This document shows positions 42,585 to 51,922 of a stretch of 64,000 nt of DNA, piece after piece (position 1 is the stretch's first letter; every line of letters starts with the position of its first letter). The notes beneath the pieces were generated by a model. The model was not told the DNA's origin. It worked only from the letters and a program-made list of their open reading frames with translations, and made no database searches. Source of the stretch: Nocardia sp. NBC_00403. Lineage in GTDB: Bacteria > Actinomycetota > Actinomycetes > Mycobacteriales > Mycobacteriaceae. Made by a program: the position numbers and the translations under genes. The DNA is taken from positions 434,001 to 498,000 of the forward strand of contig NZ_CP107939.1 in the NCBI RefSeq assembly GCF_036046055.1. Direction: 5' to 3'.

Positions 42585-43442
42585 CTATGACGAGAGCGGT
42601 ATCTCCAAGCGCGTATGCATATCCCGATAATAGTTTCTCAAGTGCCGGGCGACGTCGGACGAGTTGGCGAACTCCGCGGCATCGGGGTTGCGGTAGAACC
42701 AGGCCAAGCCCGAGGCGAACAGTTCAGCTTTGCCGCCGGGGTTGCTCGGACCAAAATATCTGGCTCGCTCCGGATCCAATGCCTCGATGATCGGCATAAC
42801 CTGGGCATGAATTCTGCCGAAGTCCCTTTTATGACTCGGATTGCCGAGTGCATGATCGACACCATGACTGAACTCGTGCAGTGCGGCGTCTTCGTTCACA
42901 CGTTGACTGGCGCTTCTGCCCACCAGCAAGGCCCGATCCTTGGGGCTGTACACAGCCGGGACATCACTCCATGTTTGACCTTCGTGCCAACCTTCGGGGG
43001 TTCCTTTGAATTTGATCGTCGGATGACCGAATTCCGTCACAGCGGCGTCTCCGAGCCATATCCCACCCGACTTTCTGCCGTTCATATGCGCCGCCACGAT
43101 ACTATGCATTTGTTCCGGAGCGAGTGTCAATGAGTCGGCGTATTCTCGGGCTAGCTCCGAATCGTTCGTATGGAACCTGCCATTATAAATGCTCGCCAGA
43201 TATGTTCGGCTGGTCGGCGCATGTTTCTCCACCTGTGTCGCATACGCCGAAGGAGTGTCGCGGTCGGCTCGCAGTCCATCAGCTATATGGATGTCCTCGC
43301 CGGTGAATACATTGCCTGCGCCCACCGCTTTGCCCGTCAGACTGTCCGATTCTTCATGCAATGATTTCGTGCCACGCAGCAAGCCACCCGTCAATCGTTC
43401 TACGATCCCCCTGAATTCACCGGCAGGGCCGCCTCCCCTCAC
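42585..43442 (-). CDS. Orphan lethal-factor-like zinc metallopeptidase toxin domain
   Basis: A 285-residue protein without signal peptide. The C-terminal half has the zincin motif HEFSH (His189, Glu190, His193) and a downstream ELFASGLAWFY whose Glu240 is 51 residues after His189. Anthrax lethal factor has about 49 between the same residues, and the surrounding HGVDHALGN fits the ATLF-like family found at the ends of polymorphic toxins. The N-terminal half is unfamiliar. GC content is visibly lower than that of the neighbours. The GTG start overlaps the stop of a short upstream frame (GTGA). No delivery domain or immunity gene is seen nearby. Confidence 0.65.
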   Translation of the reverse strand: MRGGGPAGEFRGIVERLTGGLLRGTKSLHEESDSLTGKAVGAGNVFTGEDIHIADGLRADRDTPSAYATQVEKHAPTSRTYLASIYNGRFHTNDSELAREYADSLTLAPEQMHSIVAAHMNGRKSGGIWLGDAAVTEFGHPTIKFKGTPEGWHEGQTWSDVPAVYSPKDRALLVGRSASQRVNEDAALHEFSHGVDHALGNPSHKRDFGRIHAQVMPIIEALDPERARYFGPSNPGGKAELFASGLAWFYRNPDAAEFANSSDVARHLRNYYRDMHTRLEIPLSS

Positions 43443-43531
43443 CGCCGCAACCTCGAAATGCCTTTACGCACCGCCCTCGTCTCCTGCTCACCCAGCCTTG
43501 TGGCCGCCACCATCGACAGCACCGGCACCAC
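43439..43531 (-). other. Short frame coupled to the metallopeptidase gene
   Basis: A 30-codon frame (GTG 43531, or ATG 43510 in frame) whose TGA overlaps the GTG of the toxin-like gene. It encodes a basic peptide with the run LGEQETRAVRKGISRLRR. A stop codon precedes it in the same frame, so it is either a tiny leader gene or the last piece of a lost upstream gene, for example the carrier part of a toxin locus. Confidence 0.35.
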
Positions 43532-43782
43532 CTCCCATTACTGCCGACGACTCAGGTTAAATAACTTCCGCCACAAGCCTTCCCGCCTCCGGGAAGTATT
43601 GTGGAGTCCCGGAACGACGCTAACTCCGACCCGCGATCGACGCAGAAACCGCACGGACATCGGCCACGGCCGCACGGAATTCGCGAGCTGTTCAGCGTCG
43701 ACCACGGTAGGTTTGGAGGTTTGTCCGACCAGCACGCGGGACATCGGGGTGTAGGGTCGGCCGGGAAAAATTCACATCGCCA

Positions 43783-45517
<1,735 letters not shown>

Positions 45518-45530
45518 CCTGATTCACCGC

Positions 45531-45562
45531 ACCCGCCGGGTTCGCCTTCGGACCCGGCGGGT
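45531..45562 (+). terminator. Hairpin terminator after thiC
   Basis: ACCCGCCGGGT (45531-45541) pairs perfectly with ACCCGGCGGGT (45552-45562), with a 10-base loop, 13 bp after the thiC stop. No U-tract follows. Confidence 0.65.
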
Positions 45563-45721
45563 CGCGTGGAATGTCCCCGCAGGCATAACGTCCGCTACTC
45601 GAAGTGCCGAGGCCTGCGGACTGGCGTGGATTCCGAAGGCGAATCGGTCTCCGCCCCAGCCTGGTCTACGCGGACCAACCACTCGATAGCCGAGGGCCCG
45701 ACCCACGAACCGAGGTGCGCT

Positions 45722-46648
45722 GTGCGGATACTCGTGACAGGAGCGAACGGCTACCTCGGCGCAGCCGTCGCGGCAGCATTGCGTGACAGCGGGTATGACG
45801 TTGTCGGACTTATCCACAGGGACCGTTCACGAGTACCGGACGGCATGCCTGTCCGGTCCGCCGACCTACTCGACCCGGGCTCGCTACGTGCAGCAGTGCG
45901 CGGCATGGATGTGGTCTGCCACCTCGCCGGGCTCACCCGCGTTCGCGAGTCTTTCACCGATCCCGAGCGGTATTTCGATGTCAATGCCGCAGGGACAGTG
46001 GCATTGCTGCGGGCCATGGAGTCCGAGGGTGTCGGCGCCATGGTTTTCGCGTCCACCGCCGCGATCTACGGCGCACCCGAACAGCAGCCGATGCACGAAG
46101 ACCTGCCCGACAACCCACCCCATCCGTATGCCGCGAGCAAACAAGCCGCCGAACAGGCCATCGAAGCCGAATCCCGCACCGGGCGACTCGCCGCAGTGAT
46201 CCTGCGGCTGTTCAACATCGCGGGCGGGCCGGACCCCGACAGCACTCGAATCCTGCCGCGCATCCTCGCGACGGCCGCCGGTGACAGCCCCGCCCTGACT
46301 CTCAACGGCGACGGCAGCTCCGTCCGCGACTACGTGCACATCGCCGATGCCGCAAGGACTTTCGGCGCGGCGATCGCCACGATGCCGAGCCATGGAATGT
46401 GCGTGCGCTACAACATCGGCAGCGGAGTCGGCACCAGTGTGCGGCAATTGATCGACGTCGCCTCGCAGGTGACGGGGCGCGACATCCCGATCGAGCACCG
46501 CCCGGCGGTCGCGGAACCACCACGACTCGTCAGCGACAGTGGTCGGGCTCGGCGTGAACTTAATTGGACTGCAACAACTTCCGAGATCGGGAGCATCGTC
46601 CACGAGGCGTGGTCGTGCCGACCGACGAAAACCGAACGGCCGGAGTGA
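45722..46648 (+). CDS. NAD-dependent epimerase/dehydratase (intact copy)
   Basis: A 308-residue extended short-chain dehydrogenase. It has the Rossmann motif ILVTGANGYLGAAVAAAL at the N-terminus, VVCHLAGLT, the FASTAAIYG segment and the catalytic YAASK (Tyr near 141, Lys +4), then RLFNIAGGPD and the NDP-sugar-epimerase-like DYVHIADAARTF. It resembles UDP-glucose 4-epimerases (GalE-like); the exact sugar is not determined. GTG 45722 follows GAGGTG. It is the complete version of the gene whose internally deleted copy lies at 51675-51894. It ends at a hairpin shared with the convergent MFS end. Confidence 0.88.
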   Translation: MRILVTGANGYLGAAVAAALRDSGYDVVGLIHRDRSRVPDGMPVRSADLLDPGSLRAAVRGMDVVCHLAGLTRVRESFTDPERYFDVNAAGTVALLRAMESEGVGAMVFASTAAIYGAPEQQPMHEDLPDNPPHPYAASKQAAEQAIEAESRTGRLAAVILRLFNIAGGPDPDSTRILPRILATAAGDSPALTLNGDGSSVRDYVHIADAARTFGAAIATMPSHGMCVRYNIGSGVGTSVRQLIDVASQVTGRDIPIEHRPAVAEPPRLVSDSGRARRELNWTATTSEIGSIVHEAWSCRPTKTERPE

Positions 46649-46665
46649 GATTCCACTCCGGCCGT
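46636..46665. terminator. Hairpin at the epimerase end (left copy)
   Basis: ACGGCCGGAGTG (46636-46647), six-base loop, CACTCCGGCCGT (46654-46665): a perfect 12-bp stem overlapping the epimerase stop. In the ancestral order it separated the convergent epimerase and MFS genes. Confidence 0.7.
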
Positions 46666-46676
46666 CTCGAATCGAA

Positions 46677-46740
46677 TCAGGATACGGTCTCGGGCTGCGC
46701 CTCAGCGGTAGTTCCCACCCGCACGGCCGGTTCCGGCGCT
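46677..46740 (-). pseudogene. 3' end fragment of the MFS transporter gene
   Basis: Matches the last 21 codons of the intact MFS gene at 51923-51986 (C-terminus VGTTAEAQPETVS and stop). It breaks off at 46740, where the sequence becomes unrelated. It is the left junction of the insertion and has no start or function of its own. Confidence 0.85.
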
Positions 46741-47080
46741 ACAGACCGCCGTCTGCGCGACACTCCACCATGGTGGCCTGCTCTATTAGATTAAGCGGAA
46801 GATCTGATGCCGACCGCCGGAAGCGTTCACCTAGGGCTAGTCCGGAGCTGGAGAGATGCCTGGTGACGCAACGGAGTCGCGCATCCAGTTCCACCCGGCT
46901 ATGTCAGAACGGTCCATCCCGGCTACCGCAAATTTCGCACCATAGCCGCCGGTTCGCTACCCAGCCGCACCACTCGCTCGGCATCCCCAACCCTGGGGGC
47001 AGTCGCCCGCTGGGGATGCAACAATACTTACCTCGTGCTGGTTCGATCCACCGCGTGGTGGGGATTTCAAAGGCGGAGCA
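46741..47080. other. Unique left edge of the insert, non-coding
   Basis: 340 bp from the repeat junction to the amidotransferase start. It is less GC-rich than the backbone (for example 46770-46810 and 47010-47040) and has no convincing gene. It should hold the promoter of the three-gene unit. I see no integrase, transposase or att-like repeat in it. Confidence 0.5.
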
Positions 47081-47803
47081 TTGGATGCGTTGGTCTGCGT
47101 GTCGGACGGTTTCATCTATGACGACGTCGACTACGGCCTGAGGATTCAACAGCGGCTTACAGCCGAGGGGCTCGAGACCGGACGGGTAGATTTAACGAAG
47201 TCGAATTTGGACACACTGCCACCGGCACGCGTTTACGTGTTCACCGGTGGCGAGACTTCGGTGAACACAGAGACAGCATGGATGCGCCGGGCCGTCGAGC
47301 ATGCGGGCCGGCTCGTCCGGACCGCCGGTGCCGCGACGCACAGTGTGGTGGGCATATGCTTGGGTTCGCAAATCATTGCAGAGGCCCTTCGTCCGGGCTC
47401 GATAACATCGTTGCCCGCCATGGACATCGGTCTTATCCGCGTCATGGGCCGCGACGGCGCGCATGGTCAGGAAACCGTTCCGACGTTCCATTATCAGGCG
47501 ATATCTCCGCATATCGAGTCGATCGACGGCGTTCGAGTCACGTGGTCCAGTCCGACAACTCCGGTCGAGGGCTTTTCCTACGGTTCAGCGGTATACGGCT
47601 TCCAGTTTCATCCGGAGTTGACCTCCGACGATATGCTCGAGCTCATCAACGGGCGAGCGGATGAAATCGAATTCCGGAACGGGACCGTCGCCGACGCCCG
47701 GCACTCGGTCGGCCGATATCGCGATTCACTGAGTTCCGATCTGTTTCGGCGCCTAGTCGTCGATCGTTGTCGTGTCGGGAACGGAATGCGCCGTGTCGGG
47801 TGA
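47081..47803 (+). CDS. Class I glutamine amidotransferase-like protein
   Basis: A 240-residue protein with the class I glutaminase nucleophile elbow GICLGSQ (Cys93) and the FQFHPE motif (His177, Glu179), so the Cys-His-Glu triad is complete. Such domains hydrolyse glutamine or other gamma-glutamyl amides; stand-alone members also cleave gamma-glutamyl products. No synthetase partner domain is attached. TTG start after GGCGGAG. GC content is clearly lower than in the flanks. It is the first gene of the insert; the dioxygenase follows 156 bp later. It may release ammonia for, or trim a glutamyl group from, the pathway product. Confidence 0.8.
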   Translation: MDALVCVSDGFIYDDVDYGLRIQQRLTAEGLETGRVDLTKSNLDTLPPARVYVFTGGETSVNTETAWMRRAVEHAGRLVRTAGAATHSVVGICLGSQIIAEALRPGSITSLPAMDIGLIRVMGRDGAHGQETVPTFHYQAISPHIESIDGVRVTWSSPTTPVEGFSYGSAVYGFQFHPELTSDDMLELINGRADEIEFRNGTVADARHSVGRYRDSLSSDLFRRLVVDRCRVGNGMRRVG

Positions 47804-47959
47804 AGGCGGGCAGGTGAATGCGGCTTCGGCATGCCCGCTGCGGGCGTCAACGGTGCGATGGTGCCACGTAGATTCGTGAGATTCCGGTTGAAAAACGTTG
47901 CGACACTGCGTGATGTCGTAAACTCCCCAAAGCCTATCCCAACAGTGTGAAGGTGAGCC

Positions 47960-48823
47960 GTGGCAGGTTCGGAGTCGGTCGTTGAGACGCTGGTGAACAT
48001 TGATCGCTATCCGCTCGATGATCTGGAAGGTCGAAGCTGCCGTGATGTCGTCGAGCACGCTAGACGGCACCTGACGGAGGACGGTTGCTGTGTCCTGCCG
48101 CAGTTCATCCGAGGCTCCGTGTTGGAGGCACTCAGAAGCGAGTGCGTCGATCTTATTCCTGGCGCTGATCATGTGTCCGAGGTCGTGAATGTGTACAAGA
48201 CCGAGCCCGACGCTTCGCTACCGACCGATCATCCAGCCCGTTTCATGATGGAGCGCGGCAACGCTTTTGTGGCGCGAGATAGGATTCCGGCGGCCTCGGT
48301 CATTCATAGACTGTACGGCGACGAGATGTTTCAACATTTCATCGCACGATGTTTCGGCTTACCGCGAGTGTACGAGTTGGCAGATCCGCTTGCGGGTCTG
48401 TGTCTCAATGTCGTTGCACCGGGAATGTCGCACCCTTGGCATTTCGATATCAACGAATTTGCAGTCAGCATGGTCACACAACGGGCTGACGACGGCGGCG
48501 AGTTCGACTACTGTCCGAATATTCGATCTGCGAGCCACGAGAATATTGATGACGTGCGAGAGGTCTTGACCGGTCGCGACCGGGGCCTCGTACGCAGCCT
48601 AACGCTCCAGGTCGGTGACCTCCAGTTGTTCCGTGGTCGTTATTCACTACACCGCATACGCGAAGTCCGCGGCGATCATGAGAGGCTCTCGGCGATATTC
48701 GCCTACAGTGGGCAGGCGGACGTCATCGGCAGTCCCGATCGAACTCGTTTATTGTTCGGCAGGGTAACGCCTCAGCACGACAAAGATTCAAGCGCAGCTC
48801 ATCCCGACGGGTTGCTGGGATGA
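47960..48823 (+). CDS. Fe(II)/2-oxoglutarate-dependent dioxygenase (phytanoyl-CoA/HalD-like)
   Basis: A 287-residue jelly-roll oxygenase. The facial triad is His161 and Asp163 in HPWHFDINEF plus His231 in YSLHRI; Arg242 (HERL) is placed to bind 2-oxoglutarate. Asp163 means it should hydroxylate: the related BesD/HalD halogenases have Gly at this position. The GGEFDYCPNIRS segment after the HxD is also shared with that group. Substrates in the group are free amino acids or small zwitterions. The stop overlaps the start of the methyltransferase-acyltransferase gene by four bases, so the two are co-translated. Low GC, like the rest of the insert. Confidence 0.82.
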   Translation: MAGSESVVETLVNIDRYPLDDLEGRSCRDVVEHARRHLTEDGCCVLPQFIRGSVLEALRSECVDLIPGADHVSEVVNVYKTEPDASLPTDHPARFMMERGNAFVARDRIPAASVIHRLYGDEMFQHFIARCFGLPRVYELADPLAGLCLNVVAPGMSHPWHFDINEFAVSMVTQRADDGGEFDYCPNIRSASHENIDDVREVLTGRDRGLVRSLTLQVGDLQLFRGRYSLHRIREVRGDHERLSAIFAYSGQADVIGSPDRTRLLFGRVTPQHDKDSSAAHPDGLLG

Positions 48824-51486
48824 CCGGACCCGCCAAACGCCACGAAAGCGGCAAAGCGACGTTCGACCACGTGTACTCGCAACCGGACCCGCGTGCATAC
48901 TTCGCCGAACTGAACAAGTTTGAATATCGTATCCCGCAGTACGCCGCGCCGACTTTTCTGGCACTTATCGACCGCTACCGCATGGAGCGGGGGCAGCAAC
49001 AAATCCAGGTGCTGGATATCGCATGCTCGTACGGTGTCAACGCTGCTCTACTGCGTTGTGACGTAACGCTGGACGACCTGTATACCCGGTACCGGACCGC
49101 TGCCCACTACCCTCGGCGTCGGCTCGTGGCGTACGACCGGGAACTGGTTCGATCACGTGGCAGGGAAGGTAGCGTGCGATTCGTCGGCCTCGACGTCTCG
49201 AGGGCCGCCTTGACCTACGCCCATGACGTCGGATTTCTCGACGACGTGGTGAACGCCGACCTCGAGCACACCGAGATGTCCTGGGCGCAGCGCACGCTCG
49301 TCGGCAGGTCGGATCTGGTCATCTCAACCGGCGCACTAAGCTATGTCGGCTCGACGACATTGACTCAGATCGTGGCAGCCGCCGCTCGCCGAGCGCCGTG
49401 GCTGGTCAATTTCGCCGTCAGAACCATACAGTTCGGCGTCATCGCCGCACGTCTCGACGCACTCGGCTACGACACGATCGAACTCGCGGCACCGGTAAGG
49501 CAGCGGCGGTTCGTTTCAGAAGAAGAGCAGACGCGAGTCCTCGCCACACTGAACCGCATAGGACTCGATCCGCATGGTTTCGAAGCGGACGGGTGGCTGT
49601 ATGCCCAACCCTATCTCTCGCTCCCGCGCATAGGCAGGAGCCCGGTGACCATCGATATCGCCCGATCCAATTCCACAACGAAATCGAGTGTGCCAGTGAA
49701 CGAGAACCTCGCCGCGGAGCGGTCCGTCAGCACGTTCGGCAACGACGAACAATTGCCGCGGCTGCCCATCCCTACGTTGGAGGATACGTGCGAACGATTT
49801 CTCGAGCGGTGTTCGCCGTTGCTGACTGCCGAGGAACTGACTGTCACGGTCGCGGCCGTGGAACAGCTCCTCGCATCGGACAGTCCGGCACGGACGTGGC
49901 ATGCCGAGATCGAACGATTCGATCGGACACCGGGAGTCCACAGTTGGCTCGACACATTCTGGACGTCCCGTCATCTCGGCCGTCGGGACCGTATTGCGCT
50001 CAACGCGAATTTCTTCTTCTTGTTCGCGGACTCGGCGCACGGACAACTCGAACGTGCCGCCGAGCTGATCGCGCGCACCGCCGCTTATAAGCTCGAACTC
50101 GACGCGGAGACGGTACCGCCGGTGATGCTGCGCGGCCGGCCGCTGTCCATGCATCAAAACAGGTACCTGTTCTCCACCACCAGGATCCCCGGAATCGAAT
50201 GCGACACCGTGCGCTCGCCCTACAGCGCTGCGGAACCCGGCCCGTCAACCGCACGGCACATCGTCGTCCATTTCCGTCGCCAAGCGTTCCGACTGGACAT
50301 TCTCGCAGCTGACGGAACCCCGTACCCCGTCGAAGACCTGATCGCCGGGCTGAATTCGATCAGGGGAACCGATCCGACCGTGGAGTTCTCGCCGGGAGCG
50401 CTGACAACAAAACCGCGCGCAGCGTGGGCGACGACCCGCCAGGCCCTCATCGAAGATCCGGACAACCTCGCCGCACTCGAGACGATCGAGACGGCACTGT
50501 TTTCCGTCGCGCTCGAAGACTCCGCGCCCCAAAACGAACTCTCGGCCTGTAACCAGCTCCTCTATGGCGACGGCGGGAACCGCTGGTATGACAAAGCGTT
50601 GACATTCATCGTGTTCGTCGACGGCCGCGCGGGCGTCAACATCGAGCATTGCGGCCTGGACGGAACCACCGTACTCAGCTTCTGTGACGCCGTTCTGGCG
50701 AGTTCGACAGCCACACCAGCGGATAAGCCCGGCCAAGCGCCCGCGATAGCTCCGATCGAATTCCGTCTCAACGAGCACCTGCAGCAGGACATTCGGTACT
50801 CCGCAGCCGACTTCGACAAGCAAGCGGCCGAGACCGCGACCGCTGTTGTGACGTTCGACGACTTCGGCTCGGACACAGCCAAACGCCTCGGAATATCACC
50901 GGATGCGTTGGTGCAGGTGGCTTACCAACTGGCTCACCAACGGGCGAGGGGATTGCTCGGCACCACCTACGAATCCATTGCCATGAGACATTACCGCCAC
51001 GGCCGCACAGAGGCTCTCCGGGCGGTCACCCCCGAAGTCGTTCGCTTCGTGGCGTTGATGAACGACTCGACCGCCACAGCCACGGCTCGGGCCGAAGCGC
51101 TGCGGGCCGCGGCGGGGGCGCACGTTGCTCGTGCCAGGGACTGCCAGGCGGGTCGCGCTCCCGAAAGGCACCTCGCGGAGTTGCAGCGAATCCAGCGGCA
51201 ACTCAACGCTGAGCCGCTCGCGATCTACGAATCCCCCGGGTGGACGATTCTGCGTGATGACTATCTCAGCACCAGTTCCGTGCCATCGGCCAATATTCGA
51301 TTCTTCGGTTTCGGGCCGACGACCGCCCAATGCATCGGGATCGGCTACGTCCTGCTGCCTGGCAGCCTCAACATCTACCTCAGCGCACCCCAGGCCATTG
51401 AACAGCACATGCGCCAATTCGCCCACGCTCTCCATGTCGCCATCCCCGAGTTGTGCGACCTGTTGGTCCCGGCATCAGTCGCCTAG
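48820..51486 (+). CDS. SAM methyltransferase-carnitine O-acyltransferase fusion
   Basis: An 888-residue bifunctional protein. Residues 1 to about 285 are a class I methyltransferase (FDHVYSQPDPRAYF, SAM loop VLDIACSYGVNAALL, STGALSYV). Residues about 305-888 are a full carnitine/choline acyltransferase: LPRLPIPTLEDT entry, RWYDKALTFIVFVDG, catalytic His610 in NIEHCGLDG, and Ser817-Thr818-Ser819 in the STS motif. Residues matching the carnitine carboxylate contacts of CrAT are kept: Tyr717 (TTYES), Thr730 (GRTE) and Arg783 (ERHL). Choline enzymes differ at the last two. It should methylate a nitrogen or similar group and move an acyl group from CoA to a hydroxyl of a carnitine-like acceptor. 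Coupled to the dioxygenase gene. Confidence 0.85.
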   Translation: MTGPAKRHESGKATFDHVYSQPDPRAYFAELNKFEYRIPQYAAPTFLALIDRYRMERGQQQIQVLDIACSYGVNAALLRCDVTLDDLYTRYRTAAHYPRRRLVAYDRELVRSRGREGSVRFVGLDVSRAALTYAHDVGFLDDVVNADLEHTEMSWAQRTLVGRSDLVISTGALSYVGSTTLTQIVAAAARRAPWLVNFAVRTIQFGVIAARLDALGYDTIELAAPVRQRRFVSEEEQTRVLATLNRIGLDPHGFEADGWLYAQPYLSLPRIGRSPVTIDIARSNSTTKSSVPVNENLAAERSVSTFGNDEQLPRLPIPTLEDTCERFLERCSPLLTAEELTVTVAAVEQLLASDSPARTWHAEIERFDRTPGVHSWLDTFWTSRHLGRRDRIALNANFFFLFADSAHGQLERAAELIARTAAYKLELDAETVPPVMLRGRPLSMHQNRYLFSTTRIPGIECDTVRSPYSAAEPGPSTARHIVVHFRRQAFRLDILAADGTPYPVEDLIAGLNSIRGTDPTVEFSPGALTTKPRAAWATTRQALIEDPDNLAALETIETALFSVALEDSAPQNELSACNQLLYGDGGNRWYDKALTFIVFVDGRAGVNIEHCGLDGTTVLSFCDAVLASSTATPADKPGQAPAIAPIEFRLNEHLQQDIRYSAADFDKQAAETATAVVTFDDFGSDTAKRLGISPDALVQVAYQLAHQRARGLLGTTYESIAMRHYRHGRTEALRAVTPEVVRFVALMNDSTATATARAEALRAAAGAHVARARDCQAGRAPERHLAELQRIQRQLNAEPLAIYESPGWTILRDDYLSTSSVPSANIRFFGFGPTTAQCIGIGYVLLPGSLNIYLSAPQAIEQHMRQFAHALHVAIPELCDLLVPASVA

Positions 51487-51495
51487 CTTTCGTAG

Positions 51496-51636
51496 TTAAG
51501 TAGCAGGGGAGCCATGAGCGGCTGCAACACCGGATACGCCGACGGGCAGTGGAACCTGCCGTCCGGGAAGCTCGAGGAGGGGAAGACCTCGAGTTGGCAA
51601 TGATCCGCGAGGCCGAGGAAGAGATCGGGATTCAGC
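51496..51636 (+). pseudogene. Truncated, frameshifted Nudix hydrolase
   Basis: Begins just after an in-frame stop with codons giving TGYADGQWNLPSGKLEEG, then loses one G in a G-run (near 51577) and continues in the next frame as DLELAMIREAEEEIGIQ. Rejoined, this is the Nudix box GX5EX7REUXEEXGU. The N-terminus and everything after the box are missing; the right end joins the epimerase repeat at 51637. Non-functional remnant. Confidence 0.8.
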
Positions 51637-51674
51637 CGATAGCCGAGGGCCCGACCCACGAACCGAGGTGCGCT

Positions 51675-51894
51675 GTGCGGATACTCGTGACAGGAGCGAA
51701 CGGCTACCTCGGCGCAGCCGTCGCGGCAGCATTGCGTGACAGCGGGTATGACGTTGTCGGACTTATCCACAGGGACGGTTCACGAGTACCGGACGGCATG
51801 CCTGTCCGGTCCGCCGACCTACTCGTCCGAGATCGGGAGCATCGTCCGCGAGGCGTGGTCGTGCCGACAAACGAAAACCGAACGGCCGGAGTGA
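51675..51894 (+). pseudogene. Internally deleted epimerase copy
   Basis: The GTG start, RBS and first 50 codons equal those of the intact epimerase (one residue differs, Arg to Gly near 35). After SADLL the sequence jumps to the last 23 codons, having lost 707 bp, which also shifts the frame. The catalytic YxxxK is gone, so no active enzyme can be made. Confidence 0.92.
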
Positions 51895-51911
51895 GATTCC
51901 ACTCCGGCCGT
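51882..51911. terminator. Hairpin at the MFS end (right copy)
   Basis: Same 12-bp stem with six-base loop as at 46636-46665, here 12 bp after the stop of the intact MFS gene. It would end transcription of the MFS gene from the minus strand. Confidence 0.7.
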
Positions 51912-51922
51912 CTCGAATCGAA

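Larger units (their letters stand above)
45684..46740 (+). repeat. Left copy of the epimerase/MFS direct repeat
   Basis: This segment (38 bp before the epimerase start through 64 bp of the MFS 3' end) reappears at 51637-51986 in the same orientation. 45684-45872 matches 51637-51825 with one mismatch in 189 bp; 46580-46740 matches 51826-51986 with four mismatches. The 707 bp between (45873-46579) is absent from the right copy. The repeats bracket the dioxygenase/acyltransferase genes. Confidence 0.93.

Noticed and set aside
43538..43744. A 68-codon minus-strand frame before the metallopeptidase gene
   Set aside because: It lies directly beside the thiC riboswitch and promoter, lacks an RBS and any motif, and ends before the coupled short frame.
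46741..47080. Attachment site or insertion-sequence end at the left insert junction
   Set aside because: I looked for terminal inverted repeats, target duplications and a tRNA end and found none; the long epimerase/MFS repeat explains the junction better.
47960..48823. Reading the dioxygenase as an amino-acid halogenase
   Set aside because: Halogenases of this group replace the metal Asp with Gly; Asp163 is present, so hydroxylation is expected.
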